A DNA stretch of 64,000 nt from Tubulanus polymorphus. Lineage: Eukaryota; Nemertea; Palaeonemertea; Tubulaniformes; Tubulanidae. The notes below the pieces were generated by a model. That model was not told the origin of the DNA. It was given only the letters and a program-made list of their open reading frames with translations, and ran no database searches. Below are positions 10,675 to 33,088 of the stretch, one piece after another. Numbering within the stretch: position 1 is the stretch's first letter; the number at the start of each line of letters is the position of its first letter. The translations under genes and the position numbers were made by a program. The stretch covers positions 591,501-655,500 of the forward strand of contig NC_134029.1 in assembly GCF_964204645.1 (NCBI RefSeq), read 5' to 3'.

Positions 10675-10735
10675 AGCTAGGTTATCTACAATGGTTAGCA
10701 TGCCGCAGGTTCCAGGTTCGAGTCCTTCTAGATCT
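10675..10735 (+). mobile_element. tRNA-derived SINE-like fragment
   Basis: An A-box-like AATGGTTAGCATGCC is followed by a B box GGTTCGAGTCC at normal tRNA spacing, but there is no closed cloverleaf. Probably the head of a tRNA-derived SINE. Confidence 0.4.
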
Positions 10736-11517
10736 ACGCTTACAACGATTAATCATCTGAATCCAGTTCCATAGTGCTCAATTAAGTGGGGTGTAGTTCA
10801 TTTAGGGCAAGTGGAAAGTTCTAAGAATGCAAACTTCTTGTTTTTTTTTAAAATGATTTAAATATTTCGATCGCGTGCACCTGTTTTAAAACGATTAATA
10901 CCAATAAATAGTTTCTATACGCAGAGGTTAAAACCTGTTCGTATGAGAAGAAAACGATAGTTTTTCCAAGTGAACAGGTTTAGTGTTAACTGTTCAAATT
11001 CATTGAACCGTTTCACGTGTGAAATATATGACACATTCACAGAACTGTGTGTACGGCGGTGTCGTCGTGTTGTGTGTACAGTAATTCACTTAGTGATAGC
11101 GTGACTGTACAGGTCTCTGCAAAGCCGCGTAAGTAACAAATACATATTTCATGCCAGATTCTCGACCGTCCCAAAGTTTTAATCTGTCGATGAAAATGTA
11201 ATTGGGGTGTTATCGACAATTAGCATATGACCACATTTTCAATTTAAAGTTAAGTCAAACAGAAAAACTATAATGGGTTTTCGTGGACAATTCTGAAGTG
11301 ACGTTTCGAACAAAAATGACTCAGGAATGTCTGGAATTCAGTCGATAGATATGTTAACTGTTATCACTTTTTAAGTTTATATTTGTTCTTCTGATAGCGG
11401 GATATTTGTGACTCCGCCTGATGATTGGCTGTTGTAACGATGTGTAAACGTTGTCAATATGAATTAAGCACATCAATGAAATTTCTAGTATTACTTTCTG
11501 ATCGCTCGATATCATAT

Positions 11518-11625
11518 GATAGGGCCTACACTGATTAGTGATCAGGTTTTCCCGACCCGGGCCTACACTCATTAGTGATTAGGTTTTCCCAGGCCTACAC
11601 TGGTTAATGATCAGGTTTTCTGATA
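11518..11625. repeat. Triplicate 35-40 bp repeat
   Basis: Three copies of GGCCTACACTGATTAGTGAT followed by CAGGTTTTCC, just upstream of the dynein light chain gene. Degenerate spacing. Confidence 0.7.
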
Positions 11626-11657
11626 ATGATATTTAACTATTTCGCATTGTAGTTAAA

Positions 11658-12281
11658 ATGACGAGTCAGCAGGGCGACGATGAGACCGGTCTCGACGTCG
11701 GCACTTTCGAGTTCCAGACGTCAGCGCACGCCAACTCGAAGAAAGGACCTCAGCAGTTGGGTAAAGCATCCCTGAGTCGACACCCGCGACCCGCGCAGCC
11801 TGCTCAAACCCGTAAACCCGCGGGGACTCATCGGTCCAAACACAGCGGTAAAGATCATCACAGCACGACCACAACTTCCAGTCACATCGGCGAGTCGGAA
11901 TACCTGGTGCAACCACCCGTAAAACTCGAGAATACCTACCGCACTAAACCTCACGACGGCGAGAAATTCAATTCGGGCGAAGCGAAAAACGTCATTCAAA
12001 AAATACTCGATCACTATTTACAAGGAGTTCGATACGAGCCGGAATTATGCGCCGAATTGAGCAAAAACTTAACCGAAGTGATCAAATCTAAAATTAAAGA
12101 TCTCGATTATCCGAGGTATAAATACATCTGTAACGTGAGCATCGGTCAAAATCGTAATCAGGGAATTGATTTCGTCAGCAGAAGCGTCTGGAACCAAGAA
12201 ACAGATACATTCACTACTGTTACTTATAAAGACAATAATCTGTTCGTCGTGGCGACTTTGTTCGCCACTTATTTTGAATGA
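11658..12281 (+). CDS. Tctex1-type dynein light chain (DYNLT4/5-like), intronless
   Basis: 207 aa in one exon. Residues 1-88 are polar, rich in Ser, Thr, His and Lys, and probably disordered. From about residue 89 the Tctex1 domain begins (LENTYRTKP), followed by helical segments around NVIQKILDHYL and YEPELC, then KDLDYPRYK, the strand VSIGQNRNQGIDFVSRSVW and the C-terminal LFVVATLFATYFE. These blocks match the TCTEX1D1/TCTEX1D4 (DYNLT5/DYNLT4) group better than canonical DYNLT1/3, which lack the long N-terminal extension. The family acts as light chains of cytoplasmic or ciliary dynein. The start is the first ATG after an in-frame non-coding stretch. The gene ends tail to tail with the CLC gene. 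The long retained ORF and typical domain ending make it confident; cilium-specific use is inference. Confidence 0.93.
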   Translation: MTSQQGDDETGLDVGTFEFQTSAHANSKKGPQQLGKASLSRHPRPAQPAQTRKPAGTHRSKHSGKDHHSTTTTSSHIGESEYLVQPPVKLENTYRTKPHDGEKFNSGEAKNVIQKILDHYLQGVRYEPELCAELSKNLTEVIKSKIKDLDYPRYKYICNVSIGQNRNQGIDFVSRSVWNQETDTFTTVTYKDNNLFVVATLFATYFE

Positions 12282-12334
12282 ATAAATACCTTTCGAATAT
12301 TTGTCAAGACCTTTTCACTGATTTCAGAAATAAA
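12281..12334 (+). terminator. Polyadenylation signals of the dynein light chain gene
   Basis: AATAAA at 12281-12286 overlaps the stop codon, and a second AATAAA lies at 12329-12334, followed by a T-rich tract. The second is the more plausible signal because the first would leave almost no 3' UTR. Confidence 0.55.
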
Positions 12335-12339
12335 AAACA

Positions 12340-13760
12340 ATGTTTTTTTTCCGTTTCATTTTTATCGTTTACATTAATTTATTATTTCCGAATATATCAA
12401 CATACTCATTTAAATAATCGTACTGATTATCATATGACATAATTATAATGACACTTATCTCCATATTAATCCTCGATTATCATAATTCAAGGGTAGAATA
12501 TACAATAAGTGTCCTAAAACAGACCTGCTGATGAGTTCAATGGGAGGAAGGTGCATGATAGAGGGAACACACCTCGGGTTCACAGAGCAACATTTATTCT
12601 GCTAGTTTCAATATGGAGTATTTAACATAAAAAACAAGGGTTTCTATTCATCACACTTAAAAATAACATTCAACAAATAATTACATTTATAACAAAACAT
12701 CACTGAATATTTTTCAATGTAAGATTATACATTACAGCTCAAACCTATCAAAAACAGTTCCACAGTTAACTTGTAACTGAACCCTTAACTGAAAACTAGA
12801 GTTTAGTTTAATGAAAATGTTTAAATCTTAAATCGTTTAATTCATTCATCAATTCAGTTTACGTAAGGTTGATTAAGAAAGTGATATAATGTTGGTTAAA
12901 CAGAGCCAGGAACAGTGGATTAATAAAGACTGACACAATTAGTGTTTAATTAGAAACAGACTGTAATCTAACGTAGAACATGTATATATCTTTCTATACA
13001 GGCTATAAATAGACTTTCAGTTGGAAGAGAATGAAATTCCGAGGAAAGCGAAAATAAAAGGATCTTAAAAATAAACAGCCACAGGTGCCCGTTTATGATT
13101 AACCCTTTCGCACTGGGAACAATAAATGAACACTAAAGCTGTACAGACGTTCACTACTCCACACATTAATTATACCAACATTTACATATATTACATAAAT
13201 CAACCCTATTATGGGATGGATATATTATATGTTTCTATTATTCGATGTTTTTAAGACAATAAATAAATGTGAACTTTTTATAAACAAACAGTTTTTCGGT
13301 ATGTTTTTTTTCTTCATCAGTAAACACACAATAAACGCAAGATAATATTAGATTGAAGATCAATCACCCTACATCAGTCTCTTCGTTCTAATAATTTCCT
13401 TGATTTTCCTGAAGTTGTGTCTCGTTTGATATGTGATACACACGTGTCACACGGAGTCTGTGTGAACAACTTGCTGCTGCTAAACGTAAATCGATACAAC
13501 ATATTCACAGTCAAACACACATTTCAATCCACTCGGTACTGAACTGTGACAGCTCTCATAGAGGGCACTGCTCTGTACACTAGATGGCGCACTAGATGAC
13601 GCTGTGTACACTAGAGCGTACTGTGAACACTAGATGGCGCTATGTAGACTAGAGCGCGCTGTACTCAGCTTATCGCCACGCAGCAAATATAAAGTGAGCA
13701 CATGAATGGATGAATTGTTATAATCCGAGCGTCAAATAGAGATTGAATTGGAAACGAGTC
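12340..13760 (-). other. Intergenic DNA and probable 3' UTR of the CLC gene
   Basis: AT-rich and without credible ORFs. It follows the CLC stop codon on the minus strand and probably contains its 3' UTR. A CAGTTCCACAGTTAACTTG fragment near 12750 is a partial MITE, and 13575-13650 holds degenerate ACTAGATGGCGC repeats. Confidence 0.5.
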
Positions 13761-23121
<9,361 letters not shown>

Positions 23122-23205
23122 AGTCACAGCCTCGCGAGGCGAGTGTCGGTCAGTCACTCGTCAGTGAGGGTTGAAATATCGTTTTAATTGCGCATCTATA
23201 TACAC

Positions 23206-23209
<4 letters not shown>

Positions 23210-23271
<62 letters not shown>

Positions 23272-23272
23272 C
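23210..23272. repeat. (AT)n microsatellite
   Basis: About 60 bp of AT dinucleotide just upstream of CLC exon 1a, interrupted once by GT. Confidence 0.95.
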
Positions 23273-24197
23273 AATACGAGCATCAATAGATTATAGAAAA
23301 CATCGATGATAAATACATATGAATATTTCAATTATTCACAACCGATAGCAGCACTCGAACACACCTGGAACGTGAACTATATCCGGCCGGGCGGTCGGTC
23401 GGCGCAAGGCAGATCATTCAAATCACTCTCTCTCTCTCTCTCTGCTGTCTGTAGGTATATCATACAAACAGACAGCTATTTCAATTAAACAACATGAAAA
23501 AACCAGGTTTGAAAGTGCTGTATTAATGAATACGCAATGAATACCAGATCTTCACGACGCGTCTCTCTTGTGTTGATCGATCGAACAATTTCAATAATCC
23601 TTCGTTTTCTCGCCGACTTCAAAAAAATACTTTCAAAACGTCTCGAAATGTTCGCTTCTAGTTGAGAGTAGAAGATTTAACGATCAACGCTTTATGAATC
23701 ACCAGTAACATCATTAAACATATACTGCTTCCATTATAACTGATAATTACATATAATATAACTGTATATAATACAAGCCCTCATCAGTATCTATTTCCTG
23801 AATCAAACATTCTAAATGTTATATACATATCTCATAATGATGTCCATAAATGATAGATGTTTTTTCGATCAAAGAATATTGAAGAATCGATGTTTCACAC
23901 CGGTCGCGATATCATTAAATATATCCTTCCCATCATCTTGGATAAGATCGACTTAATTACGAATATTGTCCACCGCGCCACTAAATAATCCAAAACTCTT
24001 CCAACTCTCGCGACTCGGGATCCAGTCAGAATTTCAGTATAGACTGACGACTGATGTATTAGAGATATATAGAACGCTATGTGCTCTGATCACAGTTGAA
24101 TTCCCGTATGAAATATCTGAAATGTTATATCTCATTAATCCAGTAATCATTACATTCTTAATTCTATTTTATAACTATGATGACTGTTTAAATCCTT

Positions 24198-24200
<3 letters not shown>

Positions 24201-24239
<39 letters not shown>

Positions 24240-24240
24240 A
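24201..24240. repeat. (CTG)13 microsatellite
   Basis: Uninterrupted CTG trinucleotide run. A second run of nine to ten units is at 33648-33676. Neither lies in a recognised coding exon. Confidence 0.95.
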
Positions 24241-24605
24241 TCTGTTCCTATGGGTTTTTATGTACTGTCGTAGTTTACTATTGTGATCCTGTGTTATTGA
24301 ATTTCAATCCATCAAATAGTTTCACATTTCAAACGCAAACTTTCAGTAAAATACCTCCATAGGTACTGCAGCGGTGCAGTCATAGAAATTGAATTTAAAT
24401 ACTCCTAAAACAGTGAGGTATGTTACAGTATGGTGTAGATGTAAGGGTTGTATACAGTGTGAATGAAATGGTTTTTATGAAGACACCTGTTCAGGATAAA
24501 CCCTCAACTCAGTCGACTGATCATCCATTGTCTATATTCCATTCAATCTATTTCATATTCAACGATTAATTAATGCATGAATTTATTTATAGTTTTTACC
24601 AATGA

Positions 24606-25232
24606 AGTCAACATCCATGAGGACCACATGGGGACCAGGTCATCCAATGTGGACCACATGGGGACCAGGTCGTCCAATGTGGACCACATGGGGACCAGGT
24701 CATCCAATGTGGACCACATGGGGACCAGGTCATCCAATGTGGACCACATGGGGACCAGGTCATCCAATGTGGACCACACAGGGACCAGGTCATCCAATGT
24801 GGACCACATGGGGACCAGGTCGTCCAATGAGGACCACATGGGGACCAGGTCATCCAATGAGGACCACATGGGGACCAGGTCATCCAATGTGGACCACATG
24901 GGGACCAGGTCATCCAATGAGGACTGCATGGGGACCAGGTCATCTAATGAGGACCACAAAGGGACCAGGTCATCCAATGAGGACTGCATGGGGACCAGGT
25001 CATCTAATGAGGACCACATGGGGACCAGGTCATCCAATGAGGACCACAAAGGGACCAGGTCGTCCAATGAGGACTGCATGGGGACCAGGTCATCTAATGA
25101 GGACCACAAAGGGACCAGGTCATCCAATGAGGACTGCATGGGGACCAGGTCATCTAATGAGGACCACAAAGGGACCAGGTCATCCAATGACGACTGCATG
25201 GGGACCAGGTCATCCAATGAGGACTGCATGGG
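24606..25232. repeat. 30-bp minisatellite
   Basis: About 21 copies of a 30-bp unit, GGGACCAGGTCATCCAATG followed by TGGACCACATG, with GT/AG, ACCACA/ACTGCA and CAAA/CATG variants. The right half shows a higher-order alternation of ACCACAAA and ACTGCATG units. The period is divisible by three, so ORFs are open on both strands; none looks like a gene. Confidence 0.95.
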
Positions 25233-25420
25233 GTACGAGTCAAAAATGTTCCAATGATCACCAACATCAGTAAAAATTCTACCATAAACCACTGACACTA
25301 AGTTAAAACTGATTTTCACTGGTACATGGGGTCTTGAATTATGCATGTATAAGCTGACGCATACAAGCTACATATTCTTGTATCCAAGTTATAATTCCAC
25401 TTTCCATTTACAGTCAGTAC

Positions 25421-25591
<171 letters not shown>

Positions 25592-25802
25592 AATACAGAC
25601 AAGAAACTATGATATAATTGTGCACACATAAATCAATTGTGACTATAGTCAAGATTTTTTTCTTTGTCATTGAAAACTGAAATATTGAAAATATACTGAA
25701 AATATACCATATGTCGCTTAGGATATATTCATTTCTCATTATTAAGCTAAAACTAAAAAAAACTTTCATTCTGATCACCACTGACTATCACCACAAAATC
25801 AA

Positions 25803-25917
<115 letters not shown>

Positions 25918-26420
25918 CTAGAATAATACAAATTTTCAACCAAAAAAAAATATAATTCAATTCAGCTGCACCAGTAAATAATAATCATGTGATCATATTA
26001 TTTTGTATAAATATATAGTGGTGGTTGTTTCTGTATATTTGTGACTTGTCCAATCTTACCATCTACAATTATTAAATCTTCCAACACTGAAGAACTCCTG
26101 CGAAATGTACCACCTAAAAATAGTTACCACACATCTCTTAAACCACAACGAAATAATTGTCTAGTTTTGACGAAATGTCAAGAACGGGGAAGAGAATATG
26201 AGATATTTGAAGTGATTGATAACCCAGTGGTCTGTTCGGTTGGGATATAATCTGTTTAATAATGGTGGAATTTTTAAATTATTAACAGTCATGGGACCAT
26301 CATCCTATAGGCAAAATGTTTATGATATAATTAGTATCCTAATCTATAGAAGTAATAAGGGCTGGAATTATGTGACCTTGCTAAACTAATCACAAAATCA
26401 TTAGTTAGTCACCCATTGAA

Positions 26421-26745
26421 ACCCTAGGTGGGATGGTGTTAGTATGTTTGAATATATCAGGTGACCAGCTCTTGACCAATCAAAAGCTAGGGTTAGGAGC
26501 CATGTGCTTACCCTAGGTGGGGGGGGGCTGTTTGTATGTATCAGGTGACCACTTACTTCTTGACCAATCAGAAGCTAGGGTTAGGGTTAGTGGCCATGTG
26601 CTAACCCTAGGTGGGGGGACTGTTTGTCAATATCAGGTGACCAGCTCATGACCAATCAGAAGCTAGGGTTAGGGTTAGTTGCCATGTGCTAACCCTAAGT
26701 GGGGGCTGTTTGTTTATATCAGGTGACCAGCTCTTGACCAATCAC
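26421..26745. repeat. Tandem repeat of about 90 bp with TTAGGG dimers
   Basis: Four copies of a block containing CCCTAGGTGGGGGG, CTGTTTGT, ATCAGGTGACCAGCTC, TTGACCAATCAGAAGC and TAGGGTTAGGGTTAG. Spacing is about 86-95 bp. The AGGGTTAGGGTTAG part resembles vertebrate-type telomere repeat units but is too short to suggest an interstitial telomere. Confidence 0.85.
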
Positions 26746-27371
26746 GGGCAGGCACTGTGCAGATTAGCGACCCATTCACCTATAGACAGAACACAATGTG
26801 GCTGCATATAGTATAGTGAATGTGTAGAGTGAATGACTGGTGTTTATTGGAATCGAATAAATTGAAATGATCTCCAAATCATTAACACAATTTATTACTT
26901 AGTACAACATGAATCTAACGAGGAAAGGGTTTTAAAATTCAAATACAGTTTACAGGATATCTATAAGTTTTGTTAGAACTCAGCTGATTTCAATGTTAAT
27001 ATCTAATATAAACTAGTATTCACATCGAAGTAATAACTTCCTGGTTTAATCATTTGTTTCTTTTAATTTTAGACTCATCCAGGAATTTGATGATCAAAGC
27101 TACAAATCAGTAAAACACCAACTAATAATGAATAAAAGATCTACGCAATCCGTGATTTAAACAGCTTGAAAGACTTTTATAAAAAATGATCAAATATTGT
27201 TTAAAGCCTTCCGCTGAAGGCACCCACAGAAAAGAAAATTATCACCGAGATCTTTTTATAAAATGAAAATTAGAGCATAAAATAAGACTCAAACGATCTT
27301 ATTCAACTTTTAATCGAATGTTTAAAATCAGAGAAAAAAGATTTTAAGATAGAAAACATTGAACAATAATT

Positions 27372-27486
27372 GGGATCTAGTTCCACAGTTCTCGGGTTGG
27401 ATTTGACTTTAGAGTTGAAAGTTAATTCAGAATGTTTTAACTCTATAAAAGTCAAATATTAAACTGATAACTGCGGAACTGGATCC
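27372..27486. mobile_element. MITE, GGATCCAGTTCC family, overlapping an exon boundary
   Basis: Inverted repeat GGATCTAGTTCCACAG to CTGCGGAACTGGATCC. Its right end lies 11 bp from the donor of the candidate exon at 27497-27647, so the last residues of that ORF (MDPVPQLSV) are transposon sequence and not protein. Confidence 0.75.
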
Positions 27487-27496
27487 ATTTCCATAC

Positions 27497-27647
27497 CATA
27501 TCCCGTCCAATTCTCATCGGTAAGTTTCTCTTTGACTAGATCCTCCATTTTTTCCGAAGCCGGTCCCATCTGATCTTTCAACGTTTTAAACCCGGCGAGC
27601 TTCTCGCGTATACCGAGCATATTCTGCATTTCAAACATCGATGTCAT
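27497..27647 (-). CDS. Candidate first coding exon, possibly another CLC alternative start
   Basis: Encodes 50 residues from ATG (MTSMFEMQNMLGIREKLAG, FKTLKDQMGPASEKMEDLV, KEKLTDENWTGY) and ends at TATG|GTATGG in phase 1. The composition and even charge pattern look coding: an amphipathic helix rich in Met, Lys and Glu. I do not recognise the sequence. The phase and strand match those needed to join CLC exon 2 at 20888, so it may be a distal alternative first exon of that gene. It could instead begin a separate small gene whose next exon I cannot find. RNA evidence would settle this. Confidence 0.4.
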
Positions 27648-29086
27648 CTTTTTCCGTTTGTCGTTTAAATATTTATTATTCACCGTTTATGAATATTTTA
27701 CACATTAATTACGAAGTCGAAGCGATGAAATTATGAATCCTACGATATTTACTGACTGACCAGCTGTCGCTCGCCTTCTCGTCGTTCAACAATAAATATC
27801 ACTTCAGACAAGGAATAAAAATCATAAAGTTTGTATTCCGCGAAAACTTAGCTTAAAGTCGAAACATAGAGAAACTAGAAACCAGAAATCACAGAAATCA
27901 CTGATGTTTTCATCGTTTAAAATCCCGCAATTGATGAATAAATATCTTGCTTATTTTCGTTGATTTTGAGTCTAAATCATTAAGAGAACAACGATTAATA
28001 AATACATCATTGCAGAGTACGAATGTATGGAAACACGAATCAGAAATAACAATATCCTAGTCACACGCTGAGAGCTGATAATCCCCGAGTTAATCCATCG
28101 CACGCCTTAATCCATGACATTAATTAAAAAGAAAAATCTCATTTAGAATCCTCGAAATATCGTATTTTTTTCCGACAGATTGCAGTCGGTCGTAGCTCGA
28201 TGACCAAGTGAGACTGAGGGACCGCAGCACTACGCGGTGTATACGGAATGAATGACTCTAACAGCGAACAGGCAATTAACTGAAACCTCAACGAGAAGAC
28301 TCAATCTCTCTCTCTCCCTCTCTCTCACACACACACAGAAAGAGCAAGTTCATGTCGTTGAGGTAAGTATGAGATTTAACAATTAGCGATTACCACTTCA
28401 TTTCGATATCATCAATATAGTAATACACGGACATTAGTTTAAAATCACAAATATATCCGTAAACATGAAAATCCCACTATTGCAAATAAACGAAAATAGT
28501 TTGTGAAACACTACTACCAGCACCCTTCTTCGGTCTTAACTACTGTCCTACTGTTCAAATTAAGAATATACAGAGTGATTTTTTTTTACAAATTTCTGTT
28601 ATTGCAGTCATTATCAATATCTATATACACTGACTTTACTGTTGAACTGGTTTTTAGGCTCACGTCGCAATTCAGCTTTAAAAACCGACCAAATAACGTG
28701 ATTTATACATAGTATACGAACACGCTGTACATTATTAGACTGCGGTGAAAAATGAAATTGATTGAATTTACGAGAAAGAAGCCCCTTCACTGCGTGCCAA
28801 TGAAGATTTTTGCCCTCAGCTAAACTGGAAAAACACAACATCACGAGATGTTGTTTAATGTAAATTAGTCGTTGATTGAATGATGTTAATGTTTGTTATA
28901 GTTCAAAAAGCAGCATCTTATTTCTATAAACAACATTCAGTAATCACTAGCCCTCCATTCTATAAACAGGTACCTACATTCTATACTTTAGCACTATTTT
29001 TGTTCATCCACACTTCACCGGACACGAGACAGCTCGCTTTCAAAAACTGATCGGCCACAATTTCCTTACTTAGTTGGTTGCTATAG

Positions 29087-29317
29087 CTATGTAGTTAAAC
29101 TATATGTAGCAAGGAACTTAGCAAGAAACTTGGATAAGTAAGGTTTTATGATTACGGCTTGGTCTTCAACAGAGACATTTCTTCTAATGGAAAATGAATT
29201 ACAAACACCAGACACTGATTGTCCACACTTCACACCAGGAATGTTCGGGGCTGTAGGTTTGTGTGAAGGGGTGAGAGATTGATACCTACACACTACAGTG
29301 ACAATCAGCAGCAGAAT
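29087..29317 (-). CDS. Candidate last exon of a small secreted protein
   Basis: The exon follows a TTTCTCTCAG acceptor and opens with hydrophobic ILLLIVTVVC, as in the end of a signal peptide. It continues with SLTPSHKPTAPNIPGVKC, GQSVSGVCNSFSIRR (two Cys seven residues apart, then a dibasic site) and a tail ending KFLAKFLATYSLTT before the stop at 29087. Entry is phase 0, and I could not find an exon supplying the start Met. The layout (leader, short Cys loop, RR, C-terminal tail) resembles neuropeptide precursors, but the residues match none I know. It may be chance. Confidence 0.28.
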   Translation of the reverse strand: MLLLIVTVVCRYQSLTPSHKPTAPNIPGVKCGQSVSGVCNSFSIRRNVSVEDQAVIIKPYLSKFLAKFLATYSLTT

Positions 29318-29834
29318 CTGAGAGAAATATGAGATAAAATCTATCGCAATGATCTGATATCATCTGATATTCGAGTTCGCTCGTAAATAAATAGGGTTGA
29401 TTTTCTCATCTTGTCTCAACACGTTATGACTCGACTCGTAGTAAATTCCATTCCGTTTGAGATTTCTTTCATGTTTATATCAATGTCAGTTCGTAGAATG
29501 TTAATAGCTATTTCGGCTTTTAATAAAACCAGTTTTTTATTCTCTATAACCTAAATATTCTTTCTTGAAATTTTGAACAATTCTCGTGACAATAAAAATG
29601 TACCCATTTAACTCGATCAATGATAAATAAAGTTTTATAGAATTCTCCGTCTGGCCATATCACATCGAGACGCTTTGGCTCAGATCAGACCTGAGTCAAA
29701 TTTGGCCCGTGCCTGCCCGTTCACACGCAAACCAATCACTCATTACCAAAATACTAACAAAATGACATTAAGGTGAGTCACTTACAGAACCAGTTTCACC
29801 CGCAATGATTAATCCCCTGCTAAAATACTACACC

Positions 29835-29980
29835 GGCCTGGTCTGACACGGGCCTGGTCTGACACAAGCCTGGTCTGACACGGGCCTGGTCTGACACATG
29901 CCTGGTCTGACACGGGCCTGGTCTGACACGGGCCTGGTCTGACACGGGCCTGGTCTGACACGGGCCTGGTCTGACACTCG
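29835..29980. repeat. 16-bp tandem repeat
   Basis: Nine copies of GGGCCTGGTCTGACAC with minor variants (ACAAGCC, ACATGCC). Confidence 0.95.
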
Positions 29981-30169
29981 TGTGATTCCAATCATAGTCT
30001 CCGGTATTGATGAAATCAATGGGTTTATAATATTTGATCTTAATGAAGTCTTGAGTTTAAATAATGAGGTATATCTCCCATATACAGAGATACAAGTAGT
30101 TCTAACTAATGGCGCAATAATTGAGACATTTTATTCCACCCAAAGGAATCCAGTAAATGTATCATAGAT

Positions 30170-31915
30170 CAAAACATATAACAGACAGTGAATCATTGAA
30201 TTTATATCCTACATTTCATGAAATACGTCCAACACAATCGCAACTATTCATCTATCAAGTGCAATGTATAGCGCCTGAGTACCTTACCAAGCTTGAATAA
30301 TTTAGTTTTTGAAGATTTTCAGGGCAGCAGGACCCCTCAGGGGCGGATCCAGGGGCATGTTGTGACCATGTCGACCAATAAAAAGGGCATATATTCTTAA
30401 TTCAGGGTGGAAAGGCATATCAGCAAAGTTTTTGAAATTTTACTATCATTTTAGAGCTTTCTGAGCATCTCTGAGAGGCATTTAGTCAAGAAACATAGGT
30501 TATATATTTATGAGAAATATCTATTGTGTATCTCAGGTGGTTACAACGGCAAATTTTGATACAGAGAACAAATAAAAAGGCACTTTAAAATTCTGACCGT
30601 GTCGGGCAACACGGTCTTAATCCGCCCCTGCCCCTTCCCTCTTGTTCCGGCAATTGATAAATGCCATGTCGAGGATACAAATGGTACCTTTTAAACTACC
30701 CCGTGCCAGTAGTAGGACCGTATACTAACAAGGCTTAGAATGGGTACATACACATATATATACACTGCATATTGCGAGGTCATATACTTGACTTTTAATT
30801 GTATTCATTAACGATCGGAAAGTTAATTAAAGGTATATACGTCAAGACCGCAGCACATACCGCGCAATTATAACAGATGTCATAAAATCACAATCAATAA
30901 TCACTTCATCAGTTATAAAACCATTGACTGCAAAATCATTCAATACACGACACTAAAACTGAAATACCGTGTGAAAACTAGATCATCCGTTACTTCAAAC
31001 TAAACATTCATCGACCCTGAACACATTTTTATTCATTAAGATTTTTAATTACTACTGCAAGTATTTATAACAGTAAATCGTGGTCCATTAAATGGATTAA
31101 TGATGAGTTTATACGTGAATATTGATCCCGAGCGTTCAATATTCGCATCAGAATATCTTACGGAATTCCCTCGGAATTATCAGTGAAATATAGAGAGCTG
31201 AAATCAACGACTGAATCAACGACTGAATCAACGACGAATCAATGACGCGTATGAAAAACCTATATCCTGTTTGGAGACACAATGGCGAATAAATGAAAAA
31301 GTCGTGTAGCTTTTGATTGTAACAGGAAGAAACGTAGCGAAAAAAACTTCTTTATCCAGCAATAATAAACTCATACACAGAACCACAGCTAGCGGTACGG
31401 AGCTGGTATAGCGAGCTGAGTTTCATTAACAGTTCTGACAGATCAGTTCTTTTAGTAAAAATACAGGCAATGATTAACTGAATGAGTTGCATATTAAAAT
31501 ACGTATCGTGTAATGAACCGAAGCCAGTTGAGAGCTAGCTTACACATTTATCAAGCCCTAATTTTGTGTTTTTACAATCGGAAACAAATTGCGGATTTTT
31601 TTACTGTCTAAGCCCAATTTTGGATTATCTTTTTACGGTTTATAACGGAACAGTTCAAAATGTACACAAAATGTGAGAACTATAAATGGAACTTATAAAC
31701 GTAGCTTCAGACTGAAAAAATGGTCGTTACGTCATATTTCATAGTTAAAACTAGAATGCTGATTTTGAGAGACGATGATAACAGCACGCGACAGTAGTAG
31801 AGATAGTCACGGTCTTCAGACTGCTAACATTCCTAGTTACAACGATCTTCAATAAATATTTATGAGGCAATTTTTGAAGGGATCAAGTTGATGCGTCTTC
31901 GCAACAAACATCAAT
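30170..31915. other. No gene recognised
   Basis: AT-rich DNA without a supported ORF or RNA gene. Around 31197-31245 there are four copies of a 12-bp unit (TGAATCAACGAC). Confidence 0.4.
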
Positions 31916-31939
31916 TTACTGACAACCGTTTAACAGAGG

Positions 31940-32250
31940 AACAGAGAGAAAGAGACAGACAGCGAGAGAGTGAGAGACAGTGAGACAGCGAGAGAGAAAG
32001 AGACAGACAGCGAGAGAGTGACAGACAGCGAGAGAGAAAGAGACAGACAGCGAGAGAGTGAGAGACAGTGAGAAAGAGACAGACAGCGAGAGAGTGAGAG
32101 ACAGCGAGAGAGTGAGAGACAGCGAGAGAGTGAGAGAGAAAGAGACAGACAGCGAGAGAGTGAGAGACAGTGAGAATGAGACAGACAGCGAGAGAGTGAG
32201 AGACAGCGAGAGAGTGAGAGAGAAAGAGACAGACAGCGAGAGACAGTGAG
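31940..32250. repeat. Purine-rich GAGA/GACA tandem repeat
   Basis: Irregular array of AGAGACAGACAGCGAGAGAG and GTGAGAGACAG units. It gives low-complexity SLSLTLSLSVSFSL or RDSERVRDSE ORFs that are not genes. Confidence 0.9.
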
Positions 32251-33088
32251 TGTCCAACCTATCTACAATTATATCACACCACACTATAGATAGAGGGGGA
32301 GGGGGTGAGGGTAGCTTTTACTCCCCCACAAAACTGTAGAGATAGAATCTTAGCCTGAAATGCTGAATACACCACTAAGGGTTATTCATATTTATATATT
32401 CAATATTTGCTTTTTTACATACAATTACTCTCTATCTTTAATTCTACATAAATGTTTTCAGAAGAAAACAAAATTTTCAAAACATTTTTTGTTTGCTTTT
32501 TTCCATGGTATTTTCTATGACTATAGTAACAGTTATCATTAGAAACCTCATTTCTTTTTATAAAGGGGGCCGTTCATACAATATGTAGACAGAATTGAGT
32601 TGATTGAAATATTGTCACCAGAGCATGACAGGGTAGTGTTAGTAAACTGAGCATTGAAGTGTTATCAGATAACAATGTCACTACCTGGTGGAAATATTCT
32701 GAACTATTTGCATATTACCCATAAGTAAATCCTTAAAGGGCACTACCGACACTTACTGTGGCAATCAAGGATTCCACTAATGACTAGCGATGATCCACCA
32801 GGTGTCGCTAGAAGTTACTCGATTAATTTCTTCTACATTTTAGTTAAAAATCAATTGAATTTTGAATATTCACTAATAGAAGAGTAGAATAATGAATGAA
32901 TGTGTAAATTCAGTTCATTATGTAATAATGCATGGATTCAGGAGCCTCAAATTTCAGTTGTGAAACTTGATTGATGATGAATTAATTTTAACGACGAGCG
33001 CTGGTCATCACGCCACCTGGTGGAATAGCTGGTGTTCCTCGTTTATTGTAGATTTTACACAAGAAGCGAAGCTTTTTCTCCGACTTAC

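Noticed and set aside
24570-25346. 258-aa ORF with repeated WSSLDDLVPM and opposing ORFs
   Set aside because: The 30-bp minisatellite is open on both strands; no supporting gene features.
27459-27496. C-terminal extension MEMDPVPQLSV of the 27.6-kb ORF
   Set aside because: Read-through past a GTATGG donor into a MITE end; not taken as protein.
28317-28375. Plus-strand ATGTCGTTGAG followed by GTAAGT donor
   Set aside because: Only four codons, no downstream exon found, located in a microsatellite-rich region; chance likely.
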